Source: Solirubrobacter deserti | Lineage (GTDB): Bacteria > Actinomycetota > Thermoleophilia > Solirubrobacterales > Solirubrobacteraceae | Assembly: GCF_003344625.1 (NCBI RefSeq) | Contig: NZ_QPKJ02000001.1 | Location: 1,054,001 to 1,118,000 of the forward strand | Length of the DNA: 64,000 nucleotides | Reading direction: 5' to 3' | In this document: in pieces, positions 55,322-62,659 of the stretch | Numbering within the stretch: the first letter of the stretch is position 1 | Layout of the letters: every line of letters starts with the position of its first letter | Translations under genes and position numbers: made by a program | The notes under the pieces: model-generated | The model's database searches: none | What the model was told of the DNA's origin: nothing | The model's input: the letters and a program-made list of their open reading frames with translations, nothing else

Positions 55322-56253
55322 CAGGCTGGGACTGCGGTCGTGAGGGCGGGCTTCGGGGCCGAGCGGCCGGTCAGCAGCTCGTAGAGCACCGCCATCCTGA
55401 CAACCACCCCGGCTTCGACCTGCTGGCCGATGACGGCCTGGGGCGAGTCGATCACCTCGGCGGACAGCTCCACGCCGCGGTTGACCGGGCCGGGATGCAT
55501 GAGCACCTGGCGGGCGCCGAGCCGGCGGCCGTCGATCTGGTAGACGGCGGCGTACTCGCGCAGGGACGGGACGAACGAGTCGGTCATGCGCTCGTGCTGC
55601 ATGCGCAGGGCGTAGACCACGTCGGCCTCGGGCAGGCGGTCGAGGTCGTAGGCGACCTCGCACATCGCCTCCATCCCGCGCGGGATCAGCGTCGGCGGGC
55701 CCGCAACGGTGACCTTCGCGCCCATCTTCTGGAACGCGAGGATGCAGGAACGGGCGACGCGGCTGTGCGTGATGTCGCCGACAATCCAGATGTTCTTGTC
55801 CTCGAGCGTGCCGAGCCGCTCGCGCAGCGTGTAGACGTCCAGCAGCGCCTGCGTCGGGTGCTCGTGCTTGCCGTCGCCGGCGTTCACCACGCCGGCCGTG
55901 GTCCAGTTCGCGACCAGCTGGGCGGCGCCGACGAACGGCGTGCGGATGACGATCAGGTCCGGCCGGTAGGCGGACAGGGTCTGCACCGTGTCCTTGAGCG
56001 ACTCGCCCTTGTCCACCGCGGAGCCGGAGGCGGCGAAGTTGATGACGTCCGCGGACAGCGACTTGGCGGCGAGCTCGAACGAGCTGCGCGTGCGCGTCGA
56101 GGCCTCGTAGAAGAGGTTCAGGACGCGGCGCCCGCGCAGCGCCGGCACCTTCTTGATCTCCCGCTCGGAGACGTCCGTGAACGTCTTCGCGCGGTCCAGG
56201 ATGCGCTCGATCGCCTCGCGATCCAGGTCGTCGATCGACAGCAGGTGCCGCAT
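55321..56253 (-). CDS. pyrB: aspartate carbamoyltransferase catalytic subunit
   Basis: PyrB joins carbamoyl phosphate to aspartate. The 310-residue protein has the carbamoyl-phosphate motif STRTR at 52-56, GKHEHPTQALLD and MHPGPVNRGVELS. No PyrI regulatory subunit is present, as expected in this lineage. Its start overlaps the pyrR stop by one base (TGATG). Confidence 0.95.
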
Positions 56254-56801
56254 CAGGCGAACGCCTCCTCGAGCTCGGTGATGATCACGTCGTCGACCCC
56301 GTCCACCTCGCGGACGCGGACGTTCACGCGCTCCGAGCGCGCGGTCGGCAGGTTCTTGCCCACGTAGTCGGGGCGCAGCGGCAGCTCCCGGTGGCCGCGG
56401 TCGGCCAGCACCGCGAGCTGCACCCGCTGCGGCCGCCCGTAGTCGAACAACGCCTCGATCGCGGCCCGGACCGTCCGCCCCGTGTACAGCACGTCGTCGA
56501 CGAGGACCACCGTGTAGTCCTCCAGCCGGAAGTCGAGGTTCGAGTCGTTCACGTGCGGATCGGGGCCGCGCGTGCTCAGGTCGTCTCGGTAGAAGGCGAT
56601 GTCGATGTCGCCCAGCGGCACCTGCTCGTCCAGCAGGTCTTCCACGAGCTGATGCAGGCGGGTGGCGAGGTGGGCGCCGCGCCGGTGGATGCCCACCAGC
56701 GCCACGGGACGGCCGTTGTTCTTCTCGACCACCTCGTGCGCGATGCGTACGAGCGTGCGGCGGATGTCGTCCTCGTCGAGGACGACCTTCGGTTCAGGCA
56801 T
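56253..56801 (-). CDS. pyrR: bifunctional pyr operon regulator / uracil phosphoribosyltransferase
   Basis: PyrR binds pyr mRNA in response to UMP and has uracil phosphoribosyltransferase activity. The 182-residue protein has GRPVALVGIHRRGAHLATRL, DIAFYRDDL, and the PRPP loop VVLVDDVLYTGRTVRAA. It heads the operon. The RNA just upstream of its ATG matches a PyrR-binding loop over the Shine-Dalgarno, so translational self-repression is likely. Confidence 0.95.
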   Translation of the reverse strand: MPEPKVVLDEDDIRRTLVRIAHEVVEKNNGRPVALVGIHRRGAHLATRLHQLVEDLLDEQVPLGDIDIAFYRDDLSTRGPDPHVNDSNLDFRLEDYTVVLVDDVLYTGRTVRAAIEALFDYGRPQRVQLAVLADRGHRELPLRPDYVGKNLPTARSERVNVRVREVDGVDDVIITELEEAFA

Positions 56802-56803
56802 GC

Positions 56804-56828
56804 GGTTCCTTCCTGGCCTCTCCGGACC
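56804..56828 (-). promoter_or_regulatory. PyrR-binding RNA overlapping the pyrR ribosome-binding site
   Basis: The minus strand reads GGTCC-GGAGAGGCCAGGAAGG-AACC just before the pyrR ATG. It matches the PyrR-binding loop pattern (TCCAGAGAGGCT followed by AAGG) with flanking arms GGTCC/GG-A-ACC and a bulged A. The AGGAAGG that should bind 16S rRNA (56814-56808) is part of the element. No terminator lies between it and the gene, so control would be at translation, as reported for mycobacterial pyrR. Confidence 0.65.
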
Positions 56829-56850
56829 GGGTTAAAGGGACGCGGTGAAC

Positions 56851-57795
56851 CTAGCAGGGGGTCACGACGTCTTCGGCGCGCACGAGGTGCGGGTCCCCAC
56901 GCTCCGGGAACGGCACCTCGATGGCGTCGAAGTCGCGCGGGATGACCGTGTTCTCGAACACGCCGCGCGCCTCCTCGCGGATCTCGCGCGGGAAGTAGCG
57001 CGTGGAGAGGTGGGTGAGCGCGAGCAGCTTGACGTTGGCGTCGCGGGCCAGCGCGGCGGCCTGGGCGGCCGTGCTGTGACCCGTCTCACGCGCGCGGGCG
57101 CGCTCGTCCTCGCAGAAGGTGGCCTCGTGGATGAGCAGATCGGCGTCGGCGGCGTAGACCTCGGTGGTCTGGGACGGCATCGTGTCGCCCGAGTAGACGA
57201 TCCGGCGGCCGCGGCGGTCCTCCCCCATGACCTGCTCGGGCGTGACGCCGTTCACGATCTCGCCGCGCTGCAACCGGCCGAAGTCGGGGCCCGCCTGCAC
57301 GCCGAGGCGCTCGGCCTCGGCCGCGTCGAACTTGCCCGGGCGGTCGTCCTCGATGAACGCGTAGCCGAACGCCTCGACGCGGTGCTTGACCGGGAAGCCG
57401 GTGATCACGAAGTCGTCGAAGCCGATCTCCTCGTGCGGCTCGAGGTCGATCACGTCCAGCGGGTACTTGGTGCGGCCGATCACCGGGCGCACGACCTTCT
57501 CGAAGGTGGCGACGAAGCCGGGCGGGCCGAAGAGCTCCAGCCGGGTGTCGCGGTCACGCATGTCGAAGGTCTTGATCATCCCCGGCAGGCCGAGCCAGTG
57601 GTCCAGGTGCAGGTGGGTGATGAAGATCGCGTCCAAATCCGGCAGGCCGACGCTGCGCAGCAGCTGGTGCTGGGTGCCCTCGCCGCAGTCGAACAGGATC
57701 CGCTCGCCGCCCGCGCGCAGCAGAATCGCGGGTAGGCCGCGCTTCGGGGTGGGAACCGAACCCGCGGTGCCGGCGAAGAAGACGCTGAGATCCAT
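56851..57795 (-). CDS. rnz: ribonuclease Z (MBL fold)
   Basis: RNase Z trims the 3' end of pre-tRNAs, consistent with the tRNA-Arg here lacking an encoded CCA. The 314-residue metallo-beta-lactamase protein begins LSVFFAGTAGSVPTPKRGLP. It has ILFDCGEGTQHQL, the zinc motif THLHLDHWLGLPG (61-66), VYSGDTMPS and HSTAAQAAALARDANVKLL. The gene lies 49 bp upstream of pyrR on the same strand, so part of pyr transcription may read through from it. Confidence 0.93.
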   Translation of the reverse strand: MDLSVFFAGTAGSVPTPKRGLPAILLRAGGERILFDCGEGTQHQLLRSVGLPDLDAIFITHLHLDHWLGLPGMIKTFDMRDRDTRLELFGPPGFVATFEKVVRPVIGRTKYPLDVIDLEPHEEIGFDDFVITGFPVKHRVEAFGYAFIEDDRPGKFDAAEAERLGVQAGPDFGRLQRGEIVNGVTPEQVMGEDRRGRRIVYSGDTMPSQTTEVYAADADLLIHEATFCEDERARARETGHSTAAQAAALARDANVKLLALTHLSTRYFPREIREEARGVFENTVIPRDFDAIEVPFPERGDPHLVRAEDVVTPC

Positions 57796-57829
57796 CGGCC
57801 CGCGAGGCTAGCGCGGCGCCGCCCAGCCG

Positions 57830-58744
57830 CTAGGCGACGCGCAGGCGCGGGCGCTCGGTGCGCCGCGCGTAGTCGAGGGCGACCTCCAGGAACGCGCTGC
57901 CGGCCGGGGACTGGCGGCGCGCGGCGCGCCACACCAGCGCGACCGGCCACGTCAGCGGGTCGGGGCCGAACGGGCGCAGCTCGATCGGGGGGCCGGGCTG
58001 CTCGGCGACCGAGCGGGGGATCACGGCGACGCCGAGCCCGTTGCTGGTCAACGCGCGCACGGCGGCGATCTCCGTGCAGATGAACGCGTTGCGCGGCTGC
58101 AGCCCGCGGGCGGCCATCTTGCGCTCCAGGCGCAGCCGCATGGCGGAGTTCTCGCGGTAGGCGACGAGGTCGGTCGCGGCGACGTCCTCGAAGCTCACCG
58201 CGCTCTGGGCCGTCAGCGGGTGGTCGACGGGCAGCGCGACGACGAGCTCGTCCTTGAACAGCAGGTCGGCGGAGAACTCCTCGCCGATCGCGTCGGGATC
58301 GTGCGCGATGAACGCGAGGTCGAGCTCGTCGGCGCCCAGGGCGGCGAACGTGTCGTCCTGCGTGCCCTCGGTCATGTGGATCGCGACGCCCGGGTGCGCG
58401 GCGCGGAACTCGGCCAGCAGCGCGAACAGGTCGAAGTGGCCGGTCGGGTACAGGCCGCCGATCCGCAGCTCGCCGCTCAGCAGACCGGTGATCTGCTCGA
58501 GCTCCTGGTGCAGGCGGTCGACCTCGGCCAGCGCACGCTGCGCGTAGCCGAGGATCACGCGCCCCTCGGCCGTCAGCTCGACGCGGCGGCTGGTGCGGTG
58601 GAAGACGTCGACGCCGAGCTCGGTCTCCAGGCGCCGGATCTGCTGGGAGACCGCGGACTGCGTGAGAAAGAGCTCTTCGCCCGCCTTCGTGAGCGAGCGG
58701 TGACGGGCGACGGCTTCGACGGTGCGCAGATGGCGGAGCTCCAT
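57830..58744 (-). CDS. LysR family transcriptional regulator
   Basis: The ATG at 58744 gives 304 residues. The N-terminal winged helix-turn-helix reads MELRHLRTVEAVARHRSLTK and LFLTQSAVSQQIRRLETELG. A LysR substrate-binding domain follows (GELRIGGLYPTGHFDLFALL, LGVAVIPRSVAEQPGP). The gene is not divergent from an obvious target; TetR lies upstream on the same strand, so its regulon is unknown. Confidence 0.9.
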   Translation of the reverse strand: MELRHLRTVEAVARHRSLTKAGEELFLTQSAVSQQIRRLETELGVDVFHRTSRRVELTAEGRVILGYAQRALAEVDRLHQELEQITGLLSGELRIGGLYPTGHFDLFALLAEFRAAHPGVAIHMTEGTQDDTFAALGADELDLAFIAHDPDAIGEEFSADLLFKDELVVALPVDHPLTAQSAVSFEDVAATDLVAYRENSAMRLRLERKMAARGLQPRNAFICTEIAAVRALTSNGLGVAVIPRSVAEQPGPPIELRPFGPDPLTWPVALVWRAARRQSPAGSAFLEVALDYARRTERPRLRVA

Positions 58745-58802
58745 GGCTTCATCGTGCCAGCGCCTGCTTCCCAAGTCGAACTCATGCTTCTGCTGGCAGC
58801 CA

Positions 58803-59399
58803 TCAGCCCGGCTGATGCATGTCTCCCGTGAGGTAGCGCTGGATCGTCGGCGCGACGGCGGCGACGACCGTGTCCTCGTCGGCGGACGCGAGCGGCTCGA
58901 CGCGCACGAGGTAGCGCAGCAGGCCGAGCCCGACGAGCTGGCTGCCGACGAGCGAGGCGCGCAGCTCGCCGTCGGGCGTGCCGAGCGCCGCGGCGACGCG
59001 ACCCAGCACCTGCGTGGTCACGAAGTCGCGCAGCAGCGCCGCGGCGGCCTCCTCGGTGAGCGCGCTGCGCAGCACGGCCTGGACGCGCTGGCGCGCGGCG
59101 GGCTCGTCCCAGACGCCCAGGAAGAACCGGACGAGCCGCTCGCCGAGGCCGTCGATGCCGGGCTCGAGCAGCGCGGGGACGGCCGCGCCCGGGTCCAGCG
59201 GCAGCTCCATGGCGGCGGCGAACAGCTCGCCCTTGGTGCCGAAGTAGTGGTGCACGAGCGCCGGGTCCACGCCCGCCGCGGCCGCGATGGACCGCACGGA
59301 CGTAGTGGAGAAGCCGCGTTCGGCAAAGCATGCGCGGGCCGCGTCGAGGATCGCCTCGCGCGTCCCGCTCTCCCCTCGCCGGCGGCCCGTGCGGGCCAT
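58803..59399 (-). CDS. TetR family regulator of the adjacent ABC exporter
   Basis: This 198-residue TetR/AcrR repressor has the DNA-binding helices TREAILDAARACFAERGFST and TSVRSIAAAAGVDPALVHHYFGTK, and a variable ligand domain. Its ATG overlaps the stop of the ABC permease (TGATG), placing it third in an ATPase-permease-regulator operon. The tandem palindromic operator at the operon start is the obvious target, giving autorepression relieved by an unknown ligand. Confidence 0.9.
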   Translation of the reverse strand: MARTGRRRGESGTREAILDAARACFAERGFSTTSVRSIAAAAGVDPALVHHYFGTKGELFAAAMELPLDPGAAVPALLEPGIDGLGERLVRFFLGVWDEPAARQRVQAVLRSALTEEAAAALLRDFVTTQVLGRVAAALGTPDGELRASLVGSQLVGLGLLRYLVRVEPLASADEDTVVAAVAPTIQRYLTGDMHQPG

Positions 59400-60136
59400 C
59401 AGGCCGTGCGACGGCGCAACGTCCCGGCGCCCAGGGCCAGCGCGGCGGCCGCGGCGCCCACGACCACCAGCAGGTCGACGAGCAGGTCGCCGCTCAACTC
59501 CGACGTGCGCGCGAGCTGGTTCATGCCGTCGACAGCGTAGGTCATCGGCAGCACGGTGCTGATCGCCTCCAGCGCGCCCGCCATCTGGTCGCGCGGCGCG
59601 ATCAGTCCGCACAGCAGCAGCTGCGGGAGCACGAACGCGGGCAGGAACTGCACCGCCTGGAACTCGCTCTGCGCGAACGCGCTCACCAGCAGGCCGAGCG
59701 CCATCCCCAGCACCGCGTTGGCGACCGCGAGCGTGAGCACGAGCGTGACCGAGCCGGCCGGGTCGAGCCCGAGCGGGCCGAGCGCGAGCGCGGAGGCCAG
59801 CGCCGCCTGGACGAGGGCGGCCACCCCGAACGCGAGCGCGTAGCCGAGCAGCAGATCGAGCTTGGCCAGCGGCGTCGTGAGCAACCGCTCCAGCGTCCCG
59901 CTCGTGCGCTCGCGCAGCATCGCCACCGACGTCACCAGGAACATCGTCACGAACGGGAAGACGCCGAGCAGCATCAGGCCGACGCGGCCGAACACGCGCT
60001 CGTCACCGTCGAAGACCCAGTACAGCAGCGCCATCAGCACGCACGGCACGATCAGCAGCAGCGCGACCGTGCGATGGTCGCCGTGCAGCTGGGCGAGCAC
60101 GCGGCGGGCGGTGGCGAGCGTCACGCGCGCGTTCAT
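59399..60136 (-). CDS. ABC-2 type transporter permease
   Basis: The ATG at 60136, overlapping the ATPase stop (ATGA), gives 245 residues with six predicted TM helices. MLRERTSGTLERLLTTPLAK after the second helix and SVLPMTYAVDGMNQL near the C-terminus are typical of DrrB-like ABC-2 permeases. With the ATPase it should export a hydrophobic drug or lipid. The upstream open frame is the ATPase gene read in another frame. Confidence 0.9.
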   Translation of the reverse strand: MNARVTLATARRVLAQLHGDHRTVALLLIVPCVLMALLYWVFDGDERVFGRVGLMLLGVFPFVTMFLVTSVAMLRERTSGTLERLLTTPLAKLDLLLGYALAFGVAALVQAALASALALGPLGLDPAGSVTLVLTLAVANAVLGMALGLLVSAFAQSEFQAVQFLPAFVLPQLLLCGLIAPRDQMAGALEAISTVLPMTYAVDGMNQLARTSELSGDLLVDLLVVVGAAAAALALGAGTLRRRTA

Positions 60137-60852
60137 GCCGCCACCGCTTCCACGACGCGCACGAACGCGTCCTCGAGGTCGTCCGCGCCGGTGCGCTCGC
60201 GCAGCTCGGCGGGCGTGCCGTCGGCGACGATCGCGCCCTCGCGCATCAGCAGCAGGCGGTCGCAACGGTCGGCCTCGTCCATCACGTGGCTGGAGACGAG
60301 CAGCGTCGTGCCGCGCGCGGCGAGGTCGTGGAACAGACGCCACAGATCCCGGCGCAGCAGCGGGTCGAGCCCCACGGTCGGCTCGTCGAGCACCAGCAGC
60401 TCGGGCTCGCCGAGCAGCGCGCACGCGAGCGAGACACGCGCCCGCTGGCCGCCGGAGAGCCGGCCCACGACGTCGCCCCGCCGGTCCGCGAGCGCGACCG
60501 CGTCCAGCGCCGCGTCCCCACGGTCCGCCGGCACGCCGAGCACGGACGCGAAGTAGCGCAGGTTCGCGGCGACCGTGAGGTCGGCGTACACGGACGGCGC
60601 CTGCGTGACGTAGCCGACGCGGGAGCGCAGCGCCTTCGCCCCGGCGGGGCGGCCGAGCACCTCGACGGTCCCGGCCTTGACGCGCTGGACGCCGACGATG
60701 GACCGGATCAGCGTCGTCTTCCCGCAGCCGCTCGGGCCGAGCAGGCCGGTGACGGCGCCGGCCGGGATCGCGAAGTCGAGCCCGTTCAGGACGGTGCGGT
60801 GCCCGCGGTCGACGCGCAGGCCCTCGACCTTGATCGCTGTCGAATTCATCAA
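60133..60852 (-). CDS. ABC transporter ATP-binding protein
   Basis: This 239-residue ATPase has Walker A LLGPSGCGKTTL, Q-loop YVTQAPSVY, signature RLSGGQRARVS, Walker B LLVLDEPTVGLDP and an H-loop His in VSSHVMDEADR, the DrrA-like pattern of ABC-2 exporters. The start is TTG at 60852 or ATG at 60849; both lie inside the operator repeats, so repressor binding would also cover the start. Confidence 0.92.
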   Translation of the reverse strand: MMNSTAIKVEGLRVDRGHRTVLNGLDFAIPAGAVTGLLGPSGCGKTTLIRSIVGVQRVKAGTVEVLGRPAGAKALRSRVGYVTQAPSVYADLTVAANLRYFASVLGVPADRGDAALDAVALADRRGDVVGRLSGGQRARVSLACALLGEPELLVLDEPTVGLDPLLRRDLWRLFHDLAARGTTLLVSSHVMDEADRCDRLLLMREGAIVADGTPAELRERTGADDLEDAFVRVVEAVAA

Positions 60853-60880
60853 CCGATGATTTCATCAACCGATGAAATTC
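60842..60880 (-). promoter_or_regulatory. tandem TetR-type operator overlapping the ABC ATPase start
   Basis: TTCATCAACCGATGA occurs twice in direct orientation (60845-60859 and 60861-60875), 16 bp apart. Each half contains an inverted TCATC/GATGA, and the ends extend the symmetry (GAATTCATC at 60842 and GATGAAATTC at 60871). This is a typical TetR/AcrR target arranged for two dimers. It covers the start codon of the ATPase gene. Confidence 0.6.
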
Positions 60881-60889
60881 GCAAGCGAT

Positions 60890-61372
60890 CTAGCCGAGCT
60901 CGACGAGCTCGAACGTGACGGTTCGATCGTCGACCCGCGCGTACCCCATCGTGAACTTCGGCTGGCGCCGCTTCTCGGTCGGTGAGCCGGGATTGAAGAT
61001 CTGGAACCCGTCCTCGGCCGTCTCGTGCAGGGGGATGTGCGAGTGGCCGAAGATCACCGCGTCCTCGTCCCGAAAGCGCCGCCGCAGCCGCGCGAGCCGC
61101 CCGGCGGCCGGGCCGGCGTCGTGGATCATCCCGATCCGCACCCCGGCGAACTCGAGGGTGCGCTGGAGCGGCAGGTGCGTGTGGATCCACGGGTCCTCGA
61201 CGTTCCCGCGCACCGCGTGCACCGGCGGTCCGAGCGTTTGCAGCTCCTCCAGCACGGAGCGCGCCGAGAAGTCCCCCGCGTGCAGGATCGCGTCCGCGCC
61301 GACCAGGTGCTCGACCGGGAGGCGGCGCTTCCCGAGCGGCATGTGCGTGTCGGAGATCACCGCAAGGAGCAC
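60890..61372 (-). CDS. YfcE/MJ0936-type metallophosphoesterase
   Basis: This 160-residue calcineurin-like phosphodiesterase has a GTG start. All metal-binding blocks are present: SDTHMPLG, HAGDFS, VRGNVED, MIHDAG and FGHSHIPLH. NPGSPTEKRR near the end is characteristic of this small MJ0936/YfcE group, which hydrolyses phosphodiesters in vitro. The physiological substrate is unknown. It is upstream of the ABC operon and downstream of the divergent tRNA-Arg. Confidence 0.9.
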   Translation of the reverse strand: MLLAVISDTHMPLGKRRLPVEHLVGADAILHAGDFSARSVLEELQTLGPPVHAVRGNVEDPWIHTHLPLQRTLEFAGVRIGMIHDAGPAAGRLARLRRRFRDEDAVIFGHSHIPLHETAEDGFQIFNPGSPTEKRRQPKFTMGYARVDDRTVTFELVELG

Positions 61373-61398
61373 GGAGACCGCTAAGCTAGCGGCCCCGA

Positions 61399-61471
61399 GC
61401 GCCCGTAGCTCAGTGGATAGAGCGCGCGCCTCCGGAGCGCGAGGTCACAGGTTCGAATCCTGTCGGGCGCG
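61399..61471 (+). tRNA. tRNA-Arg (anticodon CCG)
   Basis: A complete cloverleaf can be drawn. The acceptor GCGCCCG (61399-61405) pairs with CGGGCGC (61464-61470), with discriminator G71. The D stem is GCTC/GAGC and the anticodon stem CGCGC/GCGCG. The loop CTCCGGA places anticodon CCG at 61432-61434. The T stem ACAGG/CCTGT encloses TTCGAAT. No CCA is encoded. The opposite strand carries the 3' end of the HD-GYP/HTH gene. Confidence 0.95.
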
Positions 61472-62582
61472 TCACGTCGAGCAGGTGCTGCTGGATGGCG
61501 CTGAACACCTGCCGCGCCTGGCTGATCTCCTCGCGCGAGCGCTCCCCCCGGACGATCACGCGCAGCGTGAGCTGCGCGAAGCGCTCCAGGAACAGGTGGC
61601 GCTCGAGCAGCGACGCCGCGTGCACGTGGGCGTAGCGCATCAGGCCCTCGGAGGCCGTCCCGGCCGCGAGGTAGCGGCCCCGGGCGCAGCACTCGGCGAG
61701 GGTGTCGATCCACTCGCCGATCACGATCTCGGCGTCGCTGCTCGCGAACCAGCCGCGCGGGCCGTCGCGGTAGATGGAGGCGCTTGCCGCGGCGGCGAGC
61801 CTGGGCCCGTGCGTGCGCAGCGTCTCGGCGAGCGCGAGCACCGGGTCGTCGGGCGGGTCGATCGGGCGCACGACCGGCTGGACGCCGATCTCGTCCGCGA
61901 GCCGGCGCACGGCCGCGAGCGGGAAGCGGCGGTGGCCGCCCAGCGTGCGCTGGGTCTCGATGCGGCCCTCGTCCGACCACCGGCGCAGTCGGCTCGGGTT
62001 GATGCGCAGCGCCTCGGCCGCGGCCTGCAGCGTCAGGAACGTCTCGTCGAGCGGCGCGACCGGCGGCTCGGGGGGGTGGCGCTCGAGTGCGGCGACGGCG
62101 GCGTCGAGGCAGTCGATGAACGCGTCGAGGACGGTCGGGTCGAATTGGCCGCCGCGCTCGGTTCGGAGCGCGGCGACGGCGTGCTCGACCGTCCCCGCGG
62201 GCCGGTACACGCGGTCGGTCGTGAGGGCGTCGAACGCGTCCGCGACGGCCGCGATCCGGCCCGCCAGCGGGATCTCCTCCGCGTGCAGCCTGCGCGGGTA
62301 GCCCTGGCCGTCATAGCGCTCGTGATGGGTGAGGGCGATCTCGGCCGCGAGCTCGAACGCCGGCTGGCCAGAGCCGGCGAGCATCGCGTGCCCGGTCTCG
62401 GGGTGCTGCTCGAGCGCCTGGCGCTCCGGGCCGGTGAGCGGGAGCGGGCGGTCGGCGACGCCGTTCATGCCGACGTCGTGCAGGCGGCTGGCGGCGCCGA
62501 TCAGCTCGTCGTCGAGGTCCATGCGGCGGGCGATCGCCGCGCAGTGGCAGCTGATCCGCTGGAGATGGGACGCACTCTCCAT
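61410..62582 (-). CDS. HD-GYP protein fused to MerR-like helix-turn-helix, reading into the tRNA antisense strand
   Basis: This 390-residue protein has an N-terminal HD-GYP domain (SRLHDVGMNGV, THHERYDGQGYP, AVADAFDALTTDR), with no sensor before it. An excisionase/MerR-like helix-turn-helix follows (FLTLQAAAEALRINPSRLRR, WSDEGRIETQRTLGGHRRF), then a C-terminal helical domain. No stop occurs before the tRNA, so the last ~20 residues (RPTGFEPVTSRSGGARS...) are antisense tRNA-Arg sequence. It may link c-di-GMP hydrolysis to DNA binding. The start is ATG at 62582. Confidence 0.8.
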   Translation of the reverse strand: MESASHLQRISCHCAAIARRMDLDDELIGAASRLHDVGMNGVADRPLPLTGPERQALEQHPETGHAMLAGSGQPAFELAAEIALTHHERYDGQGYPRRLHAEEIPLAGRIAAVADAFDALTTDRVYRPAGTVEHAVAALRTERGGQFDPTVLDAFIDCLDAAVAALERHPPEPPVAPLDETFLTLQAAAEALRINPSRLRRWSDEGRIETQRTLGGHRRFPLAAVRRLADEIGVQPVVRPIDPPDDPVLALAETLRTHGPRLAAAASASIYRDGPRGWFASSDAEIVIGEWIDTLAECCARGRYLAAGTASEGLMRYAHVHAASLLERHLFLERFAQLTLRVIVRGERSREEISQARQVFSAIQQHLLDVTRPTGFEPVTSRSGGARSIH

Positions 62583-62659
62583 TTACAACCGCCGACTCTA
62601 AACGCGGCGTGCAAGGAATGCATCACCACTTTGGAAGGTTGTAACGGCTGGGCACGAAG

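Noticed and set aside
61381..61980. 199-codon minus-strand frame ending in RIRTCDLALRRRALYPLSYG-like residues
   Set aside because: That ending is a well-known artefact of translating tRNA antisense sequence, and the rest is a shadow of the HD-GYP/HTH gene.
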